Shown here piece after piece: positions 45,058 through 54,419 of a stretch of DNA of 64,000 nt (positions are counted from its first letter, which is position 1; each line of letters opens with the position of its first letter). The position numbers and the translations under genes were made by a program. The notes below the pieces were generated by a model. That model did no database searches. It was not told where the DNA came from and worked only from the letters and a program-made list of their open reading frames with translations. The stretch is from Gp6-AA40 sp963818645 (GTDB lineage Bacteria > Acidobacteriota > Vicinamibacteria > Vicinamibacterales > UBA2999), in contig CAWFTF010000012.1 in assembly GCA_963818645.1 (NCBI GenBank), positions 124,001-188,000 of the forward strand, written 5' to 3'.

Positions 45058-45063
45058 TAAGAT
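45058..45063 (+). promoter_or_regulatory. -10 box TAAGAT giving a leaderless gdh mRNA
   Basis: TAAGAT is followed by six bases and the ATG at 45070. There is no Shine-Dalgarno, which fits leaderless initiation. Confidence 0.55.
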
Positions 45064-45069
45064 CACCCC

Positions 45070-46320
45070 ATGAACGAGACCGGGCCCATCTTTGGCGCGA
45101 TGCTCAGAGAGTTCGATCGCGCTGCACGCATTCTCGAGCTCGACCCCGGCATCTGGCGGATCCTTACCTACCCCAAGCGGCAGATCGTCGTGTCGTGTCC
45201 AGTGCTGATGGACAACGGCGAGATCGAGGTCTTCAGGGGATACCGCGTTCAATACAACATCACGCTCGGCCCGGCGAAGGGCGGCATCCGTTATCACCCT
45301 GACGTCTCACTCGACGAAGTGACGGCTCTCGCGGCGTGGATGACGTGGAAGTGCGCCGTCGCGCACGTGCCGTTTGGTGGCGGCAAAGGCGGTATCGTCT
45401 GCGACCCGACCCGCATGTCGCCGCGCGAACTCGAGGCGCTGACCAGGCGCTACGTCGCGGAGATCATCGACGCGATCGGTCCCGAGAAGGACGTGCCCGC
45501 ACCCGACGTCAACACCAACGATCAGGTGATGGCGTGGGTGATGGACACCTACAGCATGCACGTCGGCCACACCGAAACCGCAGTTGTAACAGGCAAACCC
45601 ATCGAGATGGGCGGCTCGCTCGGGCGGCGTGAAGCAACCGGGCGCGGCGTGATGATCGTCACACGTGAGGCCGCCAAACACCTCGGGCTGAACATCAAAG
45701 GGGCAACCGTTGCCGTTCAGGGCTTCGGCAACGTCGGCTCGGTCTCTGCCGACCTCCTCGCCGGTATTGGGGCAAAGATCGTCGCCGTCACCGATTGGAA
45801 AGGTGGCGTCATCAATCAAAACGGTCTCGACATCCCGAAGCTCCTCGAATACGCGGCCAAGCACAAGACCGTCGAAGGCTTCCCCGGCGCCGATCCGCTC
45901 GACAACGACGGCCTCTGGGGGCTTGACGTCGACATCCTGATTCCCGCAGCGCTCGAGAACCAGATCACGATGGAGAACGCGCCGCAGATCAAAGCGAAGA
46001 TCCTCACGGAGGGTGCGAACGGTCCCACGACACCTGACGCTCACAACCATCTGCACGAGCGCGGCGTCTTCGTCATCCCCGACATCCTGGCCAACTCCGG
46101 CGGCGTCACCACGTCGTACTTCGAGTGGGTCCAGGATCGTCACGGCTACTTCTGGGAACTGGACGAAGTGAACATGCGCCTCGAGAAGAAGATGGTCGAA
46201 GCGTTCGATGACGTGCTCGAGAAGTCGCTGAAGTACAACGTCGACTTACGAACCGCGGCGTACATCGTGGCGATCAGCCGGGTCGGTATGGTCACGAAGA
46301 TGCGTGGGATGTACGCGTGA
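45070..46320 (+). CDS. gdhA: Glu/Leu/Phe/Val dehydrogenase (glutamate dehydrogenase)
   Basis: A 416-residue hexameric glutamate-type dehydrogenase. Catalytic Lys motifs GPAKGGIRYHP and VPFGGGKGGIVCDP, DVNTNDQVMAWVMD, and the NAD(P)-binding GATVAVQGFGNVGSVSA are present. PAPDVNT holds the catalytic Asp. It reversibly deaminates glutamate to 2-oxoglutarate. Leaderless from TAAGAT 6 nt upstream. A hairpin follows its stop. Confidence 0.94.
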   Translation: MNETGPIFGAMLREFDRAARILELDPGIWRILTYPKRQIVVSCPVLMDNGEIEVFRGYRVQYNITLGPAKGGIRYHPDVSLDEVTALAAWMTWKCAVAHVPFGGGKGGIVCDPTRMSPRELEALTRRYVAEIIDAIGPEKDVPAPDVNTNDQVMAWVMDTYSMHVGHTETAVVTGKPIEMGGSLGRREATGRGVMIVTREAAKHLGLNIKGATVAVQGFGNVGSVSADLLAGIGAKIVAVTDWKGGVINQNGLDIPKLLEYAAKHKTVEGFPGADPLDNDGLWGLDVDILIPAALENQITMENAPQIKAKILTEGANGPTTPDAHNHLHERGVFVIPDILANSGGVTTSYFEWVQDRHGYFWELDEVNMRLEKKMVEAFDDVLEKSLKYNVDLRTAAYIVAISRVGMVTKMRGMYA

Positions 46321-46328
46321 CGTAGCTA

Positions 46329-46347
46329 GGCATAGCTTTCCTATGCC
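46329..46347. terminator. Hairpin between convergent gdh and VWA gene
   Basis: GGCATAG/CTATGCC forms a 7-bp perfect stem with a 5-nt loop just after the gdh stop and just before the VWA gene stop. There is no T-run. Confidence 0.5.
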
Positions 46348-46359
46348 CCGCTCGTGACT

Positions 46360-48555
46360 CTACGACGTGACTCTCAGCGGGATGAGCGCCTTGGTCTCAC
46401 CGGCTGCGCTCTTCGCCGTGATCTCGACGAGGTACTCGCCAGCGGGGACAGTGGAGAGGCCGAGCGTGATCTCGTGAGTGGTTCCGGGGATCGTTGACGG
46501 AGTGACTGGAAGGTCGGACATCTTCGCCCCCGCGCGATTCAACAACACGGCTGTCGCTCCTGGCATCTCCGTTCCCGGAGCATAGGCGCTGAAACGCACG
46601 AGGACGCGATCGGTTCGTGCGAACTCTCGACCGGCAGCCGGAACAGCGTTCGGGTCGGATGTAATCGAGCGCAACTCCGGAAGCGTTCGCGCGCGATACA
46701 GACGTGGCGTGCCCAACGACACCTGCGGTGTCGTGAAGTCCGGTACTTCGACGTCGCGAATCTCCTGATCGAGCGTGCCGCCGCTCGCGCCTTCAACGGT
46801 GATTCGGAGCTCCACTTTCCCGGGCGGTGCATCGAATGTCAGCCGCTGGGGCGCTGCCGGCGCCGCCGCATTGACTGTCCCGCTTGGGCCAAGCGAGCCG
46901 GTGGTCGCCGACGGAACGATTGGGCGTTCCGGCGCGCGGCCTCGGAACACGACGTTGCCTGCTCCCGTCGCGGCGAGCAGCGAGACTCGGCCTGCGGGTT
47001 CGCGTCGATCACCTGGTGGGAACGTCAGCGGCTCCCAGACAAGCGTCACGCGGGTATTCCCGCCTTCACCGCGCTCGGTGCCGAGCCACGTCCGCACGTA
47101 CTTCCCGGCCTGCACTGACGTCGCAATCGACGCGAGCGCTGTCTGCACCGGCTTGGCCACTTCTGGTGCTGGCGTCGCCGCACGAATCGCATCGTCCGGC
47201 GAAACCGCCCAGAACCCGCGACGGGCGCGCACGTTCACATCACGCCGTTTCACGCGGACCGTGATCTGATGGAACTTGCCGTCATTCGGAGTCTGGCTGG
47301 TATAGCCGAGCAGGTAATAAGAGCTCGAGTCCCTGATGACGGCCTGGAGTCCTTGCTCGAGCGTGTTGCGATTGACGATCGCCTTACCGTCGGTCTCGTC
47401 CGAAATCGATCGCAGCGTGTCCTGCGTCATGCGGAGCGCGCGCGCGTCGGTCGCGAAGCTCGGAGGCGGCCCGCTGGGAAGGTCGTCGAAGCCGTACTCG
47501 AATGGCGCCAGGCCTCGGGGATCGAGCGCATAGAACGACGTGTTGTTCCGGTTCGCCGCATCGATGACCTCGCGCATGCGCGAGTAGACGTCTGTCTGGC
47601 CGAACCACTCGGCGGTGATTTGCTGCGAGCTGTCCTGAGCCCCCGCGGCGGCGGCCGACTGAATCGGGTTGTCCGGCGCGGACGCGTCCGCCTTCCGCAT
47701 CTGCGGAGGCAACATGGCGGTAAACCCTTCGCTGACGAAGATGACCGCCTTGCGTCCCTCGCGCAACGACCCCAGGCGAACGGAGAGCCCGCGCAACGCG
47801 CCCATGACCACGTCGTTCCGGATCTTCTCCACCTGCTCGGTCGGATAGCGCATGTAATTCGCCTCGAGCTGGTTGAGCGGCGTGTAGTCGAACTTGCGCC
47901 CGGCGAAGTTGTTGATCGCGCCCATCACGACGTCATGATTCCGCGTGAACGTGAGGTCCGACACCGGCGACAGCGGATACATGATCGCGACGATGTCGTT
48001 GGGACGAAGCTGGTTCTGGACGAACCGCATCAGCGGCTCGCGAACGGTCATCGAGTTCGCGCGCCGGACGTGGTAGTCGTCCAGGAAGAACACGAACACG
48101 CGAACGTCCTCGCGATTGGCGATGAGCTCCTCGTCGTTGCGGTTGCGGATCTCCCGCGGTGGCGGCGCGCCGGGTCGCGGATTGCCGTCGACCTTGACGA
48201 GCGAGAACTGTTCGACTGGGACTGGCTTGCCATCTTCGAGCAACTCGAACTCGGCCTGCGTGAGCGTCGAGACGGGCTCACCCTTCTTGTCGTCAACGAT
48301 CACGTCGACGCGTACGAAGTTGATGCTGCCGCGGAATGTCGGACCCTGAGGAGTCTGACCTTGTGCGGTCTGACCTTGCGGCTGCGCCTGCCCTTCCGGC
48401 GCCTGCTCCTGTGGGGCCTGGCCTTGTGGAGGCTTCGCTTGTGGATCTTGATTGGCCGGGCGGTTGGCGTCCTGCTGCGCAGACCCTGACAGCACGGCCA
48501 TCGACAGCAGCACGAGCGAGAGAAGAGACGCCGGAATCTTGCGAAACTTGAGCAT
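46360..48555 (-). CDS. Secreted VWFA-related protein, acidobacterial type
   Basis: A 731-residue secreted protein. Signal peptide (LLSLVLLSMAVLSGSAQQ), a Gln/Pro-rich repeat stretch (about 27-70, units like PQGQAPQEQ), then the acidobacterial VWFA-related domain. That domain has FVRVDVIVDDKKGEPV, FVFFLDDYHVRRANSMTVRE, RKAVIFVSEGFTAML and SSSYYLLGYTSQTPNDGKFH. The C-terminal 250 residues are beta-rich. This family (TIGR03436-like) is large and near-specific to Acidobacteria; role unknown, probably surface adhesion or assembly. ATG 48555 gives the signal peptide; earlier codons lie in a repeat. Confidence 0.85.
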   Translation of the reverse strand: MLKFRKIPASLLSLVLLSMAVLSGSAQQDANRPANQDPQAKPPQGQAPQEQAPEGQAQPQGQTAQGQTPQGPTFRGSINFVRVDVIVDDKKGEPVSTLTQAEFELLEDGKPVPVEQFSLVKVDGNPRPGAPPPREIRNRNDEELIANREDVRVFVFFLDDYHVRRANSMTVREPLMRFVQNQLRPNDIVAIMYPLSPVSDLTFTRNHDVVMGAINNFAGRKFDYTPLNQLEANYMRYPTEQVEKIRNDVVMGALRGLSVRLGSLREGRKAVIFVSEGFTAMLPPQMRKADASAPDNPIQSAAAAGAQDSSQQITAEWFGQTDVYSRMREVIDAANRNNTSFYALDPRGLAPFEYGFDDLPSGPPPSFATDARALRMTQDTLRSISDETDGKAIVNRNTLEQGLQAVIRDSSSYYLLGYTSQTPNDGKFHQITVRVKRRDVNVRARRGFWAVSPDDAIRAATPAPEVAKPVQTALASIATSVQAGKYVRTWLGTERGEGGNTRVTLVWEPLTFPPGDRREPAGRVSLLAATGAGNVVFRGRAPERPIVPSATTGSLGPSGTVNAAAPAAPQRLTFDAPPGKVELRITVEGASGGTLDQEIRDVEVPDFTTPQVSLGTPRLYRARTLPELRSITSDPNAVPAAGREFARTDRVLVRFSAYAPGTEMPGATAVLLNRAGAKMSDLPVTPSTIPGTTHEITLGLSTVPAGEYLVEITAKSAAGETKALIPLRVTS

Positions 48556-48596
48556 GGAGCGCCGCCTTCTGGCGATGATAGCACTCTCACTACACT

Positions 48597-48700
48597 CAAC
48601 TTCCAACTCCCAATCTGATCCTTGTCCCAAGTCCCAAATGACGCCAACTGGCTTGAACTCGAACGGTTTTGGGAGTTGGGAGTTGGGAGTTGGGAGCTGG
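48597..48700. repeat. Facing 7-nt repeat arrays between VWA gene and ADOP permease
   Basis: Left array 48597-48638: CAACTTC, CAACTCC, CAATCTG, ATCCTTG, TCCCAAG, TCCCAAA. Right array 48671-48698: three GGGAGTT units and GGGAGCT, ending next to the permease stop. CCAACTCCCAA on the left is complementary to the right array. Confidence 0.8.
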
Positions 48701-51197
48701 TTATTCCGGCCGCAGCACGACTGTCGGATCCAGGCGCGTAGCGCGATGCGCAGGAATGTATGAAGCTGCCGCGGTTGCGCTGGCAAGAAGTAGCGGGGCC
48801 ACGGCAAACACCAGCGGATCCAGTGTGTCCACCTGGTAGAGCATCTCGGACCGCTGAAGCACCAGAATCAATCCAACCGCGAGCACCGTACCGACGAGCA
48901 GTCCGGTCACAGCCATCCATGAGCCTTCTCGAAGCAGTTGCCCGAGAATATTCCCTCGCGTGCCGCCGAGGGCCATCCGGATCCCGATCTCCCGTCTCCG
49001 CAGTGTCACGAGATACGCGCGCAGTCCGTAGACACCGGCAGTTGCCAGCACGCCAGCGATGAGCCCGAACGCCACGAAGAGTTTTGCTGCCAGCGTCACC
49101 GCCCACAGACTGGTCGTACTGTCGCGATGGTTCGTCAGTGTCTTCAGGGATAGAACGGGCAGACGCGGATCGACGCTCTGGACCGCGTTGCGGACAGACT
49201 CCAGCGTCACCGTCTCAGTTCCTGGAGCAGTTCTCACATGGAGTGTCATCGCACTTCGGTAGTGACGACCGAAAGATACGTAGACATGCGCACCCGGAGG
49301 CTGCAGCACATCATCGCGAACGTCGCCGACAACGCCGACGATCCTCACGAGCTCTTCTGGCTGACCGAATCCGGACAGCCTGATCGACTGACCAATCGCG
49401 TTCGTTCCCGCGAACAGCCGCCTGGCCAGTGCGAGATCCACAATCGCGACGGGCTCTGACGCGGCATCCTGTTCTTCGATCGCTGTGAACTCGCGCCCTG
49501 CGACGACAGGAAGCCGGAGCGTCGAGAAGTAGCCGGCGCCGACGACGTTGAACAGCGCGAACACCGAGGCATCGCCATACTGCACCTGCCGGCCGTCCCT
49601 CACCTCACCGAATGGGACGATGGACGCCACGCTTGCGGCCTCGATGCCGGAGAGCGATCGAACGCGATCGAGGACGGCCGTGTATGCACGACGGCCCTGG
49701 GCCTGATCGAGTCCAATGAGGCTCGGATCGAGTTCCGCTAGCACTCCCCCTTCCAACGGGAAGCCCGGATCGCTCGAGGCTGCGCTCACACTCGCACGTA
49801 GGAACACCCCAGCCGAGATCAGCAACGCCATCGACAGGGCCACCTGTGCGGCGACCATGAGACCCGGCATCCCGAAGTGTCGCCGGCGCCCGGCCACAAA
49901 CGGGGCCGACTGCTTCAGCGTCGTCGACAGGTCTGGACGTGTGAGTGTCCATGCCGGACCCAACGCGAACAGCACTGTGCTGAGCACGGACGACAGAGCG
50001 ACGGTCGTCATCACTCGGCCATCGGGCGATACATCGAGGAAGATCGGCGCTGCGATTACAGGGCTGAGCGACGCGATCACGCGGCTCGTGATCCACCACG
50101 CCGCGAGGAGCGCGGTGACACCGCCGAGCATCGAGAGCAGAAGTCCTTCGATCAGCAGTTGACGAACGATCCGCGGCGCGAGCACCACCCAGTGCGAGAC
50201 GAATGGCGATCTCCTGACGCCGGACGGCTCCGCGCGCGAGGAGGATGTTGGCGAGATTGAGGCACGCGACCAGCAGCACGAGGCCGGCGAGGGCCATCAA
50301 GACCACGGCGCCGGCGGCGGGCTCCGCATCGCTTCGGGGCCGTGGCCCGATCGCGACCCGCGATCGCGCGTGCACGACCAGACGCTGATCGTCGTTGTAC
50401 TGCGGGAAGGCGGCTTCGAACGACGACGCCAGCGCTGCGAGACGAGACTCGGCTGCGGCGATAGACGTGCCCTGCCTGAGCGTGCCCGCAAGGAGAAGCG
50501 TCTGTACCGACCGATCGTTGACGAAGCGCCCCGGCGAACTTGCGTCCTCGGCGCTGGTCACGAGCGCAGCCGCTCCAAACGGCAACCAGAGATCTGCCGA
50601 CAGCACCGGCATCGTGCCGTTGAATCGCGGCGGAGCGACACCCACAATCGTGAGCGAGTGGCCGTTCACCGTGATCGAGCGGCCGAGGATGTCCGGCGTC
50701 AATCCACGTTGCTGCCAGTACGGATAGCTCACGATGGCAACCGCCGCGGCGCCGTCGGGCCGTTCTTCGTCGAGTGTGAAGGGGCGTCCGGCGGCCAGGT
50801 CAACGCCCAACGCGGAAAAGTAGTTCGACGACACCACGCCTGCCCTCACGCGCCTCGTGAGTCCGCCTTCGGTGAGGCCGGGATTGATCGCTGCCTCGGC
50901 GATCAGGCTGTTGAAGACGTCGTTCTCTCGCCGAATATCGACGTACTCGGGATAGGAGAAGGGGCGATAGCGATCCGGGCGCGTCCGGTCTCCCGAGTAG
51001 AGCCCGACGAACTCGCCGCTCAATCTGCCACCGTTCAGCGGCCGCAGCAGCAGCCCGTTCACGAGACTGAACACCGCGCTGTTGGCGCCAATGCCGAGAG
51101 CCAGGATCAGCACCGCGGCAATGGTGAAGCCAGGTGCCTTGCTCAACATGCGAATGGCAAAACGGACGTCCTGGACGAACGACTCAGGTGACGGCAT
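48701..51197 (-). CDS. ADOP-type ABC transporter permease, frame interrupted near 50175
   Basis: About 831 residues when restored, the typical size of acidobacterial duplicated orphan permeases. First unit: QDVRFAIRMLSKAPGF, a transmembrane helix with LILALGIGANSAVFSLVN, a MacB periplasmic domain, and FtsX helices (LVLLVACLNLANILLARGA). Second unit repeats this: SMALLISAGVFLRASVSAAS, a second periplasmic domain, and LRRREIGIRMALGGTRGNIL. The two halves lie in different frames; one extra C near 50175 restores GGARARIVRQLLIEG. No ATPase gene adjoins it, hence orphan. Likely part of an export or signalling system. Confidence 0.85.
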
Positions 51198-51254
51198 CGT
51201 CCCTCTCGGAAAGGAATACGTTTCAGGCGGAGCGCGGTTAACAGCTCGAAGGGT

Positions 51255-51260
51255 TAAAGT
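51255..51260 (+). promoter_or_regulatory. -10 box TAAAGT giving a leaderless acyl-CoA dehydrogenase mRNA
   Basis: TAAAGT is followed by GTTCCC and then GTG at 51267, with an ATG as second codon. Confidence 0.5.
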
Positions 51261-51266
51261 GTTCCC

Positions 51267-52415
51267 GTGATGCAGCCGGCACTGACCTCGCTCACCGACG
51301 ACGAACAGCTGTTCCGAAACAGCGTCTACGAATTTGCCGACCGGGATATTCGCCCTCTCGTGCGCAAGATGGACGACGAGGCGAAGATGCCGCGCGATCT
51401 GATCGATCGGCTCTTCGAGCTCGGCGTGATGGGCATCGAGATCCCTGACGAGTTCGGCGGCAGCGGCGCAACGTTCTTTCACTCCGTCCTCGCCGTCGAG
51501 GCGTTGTCGCGCGTCGATCCGTCCGTCGGCGTACTCGCCGACGTCCACAACACGCTCGTTATCAACGCCCTGCTTCGCTGGGGCAACGAGCAGCAGAAGC
51601 GCACGATCCTGCCGCGGCTCGCCCAGGGAACCGTCGGTGCGTACGCCTTGTCGGAAGCCGGCTCAGGGAGTGACGCGTTCGCATTGGCGACACGCGGCAC
51701 CGCTCGGGGCACCGACTACGTCCTCAACGGCCGCAAGCTCTGGATCACGAACGGCAACGAGGCCGATCTCTTCATCGTCTTTGCGAACGTCAACCCGGAC
51801 GCCGGCTATCGCGGCATCACGGCGTTCCTGATCGAACGCGGCACACCCGGCTTCACCATCGGCAAGAAGGAAGACAAGCTTGGCATCCGCGCCAGCAGCA
51901 CGTGCGAGTTGATTTTCGAAGACTGTGCCGTCACAGGTGACCGTGTCCTCGGCGACGCCGGGAAGGGCTACAAGGTCGCGATCGAGACGCTGAACGAAGG
52001 ACGCATCGGCATCGGTGCACAGATGCTCGGGCTCGCGCAGGGCGCGCTCGATCACACCGTCACCTACACCAAGGAGCGAAAGCAATTCGGAAACGCGATT
52101 GCGTCCTACCAGGGCGTGCAGTTTCAACTCGCGCGCGCCGCCACGGAGATCGAAGCCGCTCGACTCCTCGTCTACAACGCCGCACGACTGCGCGACGCTG
52201 GAAAGCCATTCCTGCAGGAGGCCGCGATGTGCAAGCTGTTCGCGTCCGAGGTTGCCGAACGTGTCACGTCGCTCGCTGTGAATCTGTTCGGGGGTAACGG
52301 CTTCGTCAAGGACTACCCGGTCGAGAAACTGTTTCGCGACGCGAAGATCGGTCAGATTTACGAGGGCACGTCGAATCTGCAGCTGCAGACAATCGCGAAG
52401 CAGCTTCTGTCATGA
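51267..52415 (+). CDS. Acyl-CoA dehydrogenase (short/branched-chain type)
   Basis: A 382-residue acyl-CoA dehydrogenase. FAD-binding YALSEAGSGSDAFAL, KEDKLGIRASSTCELIFEDC, GEGTSEIQ-equivalent IYEGTSNLQLQTIAKQ with the likely catalytic Glu, and NLFGGNGFVKDYPVEKLFRDAK. It is most like short/branched-chain (2-methylacyl-CoA) dehydrogenases. Start GTG 51267 is favoured over the ATG at 51270 because the -10 box lies exactly 6 nt before it. It diverges from the ADOP permease. Confidence 0.93.
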   Translation: MMQPALTSLTDDEQLFRNSVYEFADRDIRPLVRKMDDEAKMPRDLIDRLFELGVMGIEIPDEFGGSGATFFHSVLAVEALSRVDPSVGVLADVHNTLVINALLRWGNEQQKRTILPRLAQGTVGAYALSEAGSGSDAFALATRGTARGTDYVLNGRKLWITNGNEADLFIVFANVNPDAGYRGITAFLIERGTPGFTIGKKEDKLGIRASSTCELIFEDCAVTGDRVLGDAGKGYKVAIETLNEGRIGIGAQMLGLAQGALDHTVTYTKERKQFGNAIASYQGVQFQLARAATEIEAARLLVYNAARLRDAGKPFLQEAAMCKLFASEVAERVTSLAVNLFGGNGFVKDYPVEKLFRDAKIGQIYEGTSNLQLQTIAKQLLS

Positions 52416-52421
52416 CCGGGT

Positions 52422-52463
52422 GTGGACCGTGGACCGTGGACTGGAGACCCGAGGACCGAAGCC
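52422..52463 (+). repeat. 7-nt repeat array between acyl-CoA dehydrogenase and asd
   Basis: GTGGACC, GTGGACC, GTGGACT, GGAGACC, CGAGGAC, CGAAGCC run from just after the stop to 4 nt before the asd -10 box. Confidence 0.8.
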
Positions 52464-52466
52464 CGC

Positions 52467-52472
52467 TAAAAT
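52467..52472 (+). promoter_or_regulatory. -10 box TAAAAT giving a leaderless asd mRNA
   Basis: TAAAAT is followed by ATCCAG and then ATG at 52479. No Shine-Dalgarno is present. Confidence 0.6.
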
Positions 52473-52478
52473 ATCCAG

Positions 52479-53636
52479 ATGCAAGTAGGCATCATCGGTT
52501 GGCGTGGCATGGTTGGTTCCGTGCTCGTGCAGCGCATGCGCGAGGAGCGGGACTTCGATCTGGTCGATCCCATCTTTTTCTCCACCTCGCAGGCGGGCGG
52601 CACCGCCCCCAGCATTGGCAAGACCGTTCCGGCCGTCAAAGACGCGAAAGACGTCACCGCGCTTGCGGCGATGGACGTCCTCATTTCCTGCCAGGGCGGC
52701 GACTACACTGCGGACATTCATCCCAGGCTGCGCAAGGCGGGCTGGACGGGCTACTGGATCGACGCGGCGCGCCACCTGCGGATGGCCGACGATGCAGTGA
52801 TCATCCTGGACCCGGTGAACCGTCCAGTGATCGACCGCGCGCTCGATCGCGGCCTCAAGGATTTCATCGGCGGCAACTGCACCGTCAGCCTGATGCTGAT
52901 GGCGATGGACGGTTTGTTCCGCGCCGATCTCATCGACTGGATGACGTCGATGACCTATCAGGCGGCGTCTGGCGGCGGCGCGAAGCACATGCGCGAGCTG
53001 GTGTCGCAGATGGGGCTTGCGCATGCGTCGGTCGCCGATCTTCTCGCCGATCCTGCGTCCTCGATCCTCGACATCGACCGTGAGTTGATCACCACGCAGC
53101 GTGGACGCGACTTCCCCGTCCAGAACTTCGAAGGCTTCCCGCTCGCCGGGAGCCTGCTGCCATGGATCGACGCCGATCTCGGCAACGGGCAGAGTCGCGA
53201 GGAATGGAAGGCGGAGGCCGAGGGCAACAAGATTCTAGGCCGGACGTCGAGGCCGATCCCGATCGATGGCATTTGCGTGCGCGTCGGGTCGATGCGGTGT
53301 CACAGTCAGGCGCTGACGGTGAAGCTGCGGCGCGACGTGCCGCTTGCTGAAATCGAAGGGATGCTTGCCGACGCCAACGACTGGGTCAAGGTCGTTCCCA
53401 ACGAGAAGAAGGTGACCCTGCGGGATCTCACACCGACAGCGGTCACGGGCACGCTCACCGTCCCGGTCGGCCGATTGAAGAAGCTGTCGATGGGTGGCGA
53501 GTACCTGCAGGCCTTCACCGTCGGTGACCAGCTGCTCTGGGGCGCAGCCGAGCCACTTCGACGGATGATGCGCATCATCGCCGGCGCACCACTCGAGTCG
53601 CCGGCGGACAGGCTGAGCGCAGCCGCGCGAGGGTAA
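52479..53636 (+). CDS. asd: Aspartate-semialdehyde dehydrogenase (E. coli-like type)
   Basis: A 385-residue ASADH. NADP-binding GIIGWRGMVGSVLVQRM at the start, active-site Cys in GGNCTVSLMLMA (about 134), and RVGSMRCHSQALTVKL with the catalytic His. The pattern GWRGMVGSVL and the length match the E. coli-like rather than the Gram-positive subgroup. It makes aspartate-semialdehyde for lysine, threonine, methionine and peptidoglycan. Leaderless promoter upstream. Confidence 0.93.
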   Translation: MQVGIIGWRGMVGSVLVQRMREERDFDLVDPIFFSTSQAGGTAPSIGKTVPAVKDAKDVTALAAMDVLISCQGGDYTADIHPRLRKAGWTGYWIDAARHLRMADDAVIILDPVNRPVIDRALDRGLKDFIGGNCTVSLMLMAMDGLFRADLIDWMTSMTYQAASGGGAKHMRELVSQMGLAHASVADLLADPASSILDIDRELITTQRGRDFPVQNFEGFPLAGSLLPWIDADLGNGQSREEWKAEAEGNKILGRTSRPIPIDGICVRVGSMRCHSQALTVKLRRDVPLAEIEGMLADANDWVKVVPNEKKVTLRDLTPTAVTGTLTVPVGRLKKLSMGGEYLQAFTVGDQLLWGAAEPLRRMMRIIAGAPLESPADRLSAAARG

Positions 53637-53641
53637 CCGGC

Positions 53642-54388
53642 ATGCGCGGCGGAATCATCACATCTCATGTGGCGCTGGCACTGCTCTGCGTTGCCGGCAC
53701 GGTCTTCGCGCAGGCCGCACCGCCACCTCCGCCGAAGATCTGGACGGTAACGGCCAGCGCCGGGCTCGCAATGACGAGCGGCAACTCCGATACGGTCAGC
53801 ACCAACGCAGCCTACGACATCACCTACGATCCGCAGCAGCGGAACATCGTCAAGTCGGACGGGCTCTTTCTTCGCGCCAGGACCGAGGGCGATCTCACCG
53901 CAAACCGCCTGGGCTTCAATGTTCGCGATCAGTACCGCCTCACACCGCGCTTGTACGTCTTTGGCCAGAATCAGTATCTGAAAGACCAGTTCAAGGAGAT
54001 CGACTACCTGGTCGCGCCGACCGGTGGACTGGGATACAAGCTGTTCGATACCGCGGCCACCAAGTTGGACGTCGACGGCGGCGTCGGCGTGGTGTGGGAG
54101 AAAAACCCCGGTTTCGACGTTGACTCGTCGGGCGCAATCGTCACCGGCGAGAAGCTGGTACAGACGATCACGTCGAACACCACTCTGACGCAAACATTCA
54201 TGGGGTTGTGGAAGATGGAGGACTTCGAGGACTCGCTGTTCACACTCGGCATAAGCCTCGCGGTCGCGATGTCCACGCACACGCAAGTCAAGATCGAAGC
54301 GCTCGATACGTACAAGAACAAGCCGCCACTGCCGACCATCCAGAAGAACGACGTCGCCCTCTTGATGGCGATCGTTTACAAGATGTAG
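53642..54388 (+). CDS. DUF481-family outer-membrane protein
   Basis: A 248-residue secreted protein. Signal peptide (ALALLCVAGTVFAQA), then the DUF481/YdiY-like barrel: SAGLAMTSGNSDTVSTNAAYD and RLGFNVRDQYRLTPRLYVFG. Alternating amphipathic strands continue to the end (VALLMAIVYKM). It probably forms an outer-membrane barrel; function of the family is unknown. ATG 53642 is 5 nt after the asd stop, so it is likely co-transcribed. Confidence 0.8.
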   Translation: MRGGIITSHVALALLCVAGTVFAQAAPPPPPKIWTVTASAGLAMTSGNSDTVSTNAAYDITYDPQQRNIVKSDGLFLRARTEGDLTANRLGFNVRDQYRLTPRLYVFGQNQYLKDQFKEIDYLVAPTGGLGYKLFDTAATKLDVDGGVGVVWEKNPGFDVDSSGAIVTGEKLVQTITSNTTLTQTFMGLWKMEDFEDSLFTLGISLAVAMSTHTQVKIEALDTYKNKPPLPTIQKNDVALLMAIVYKM

Positions 54389-54391
54389 GCC

Positions 54392-54419
54392 CTCGGTCCC
54401 CGGTCCTCAGTCTGCCGTC
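54392..54419 (+). repeat. 7-nt repeat array after DUF481 gene
   Basis: Four heptads, CTCGGTC, CCCGGTC, CTCAGTC, TGCCGTC, fill the space between the convergent stops. Confidence 0.65.
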
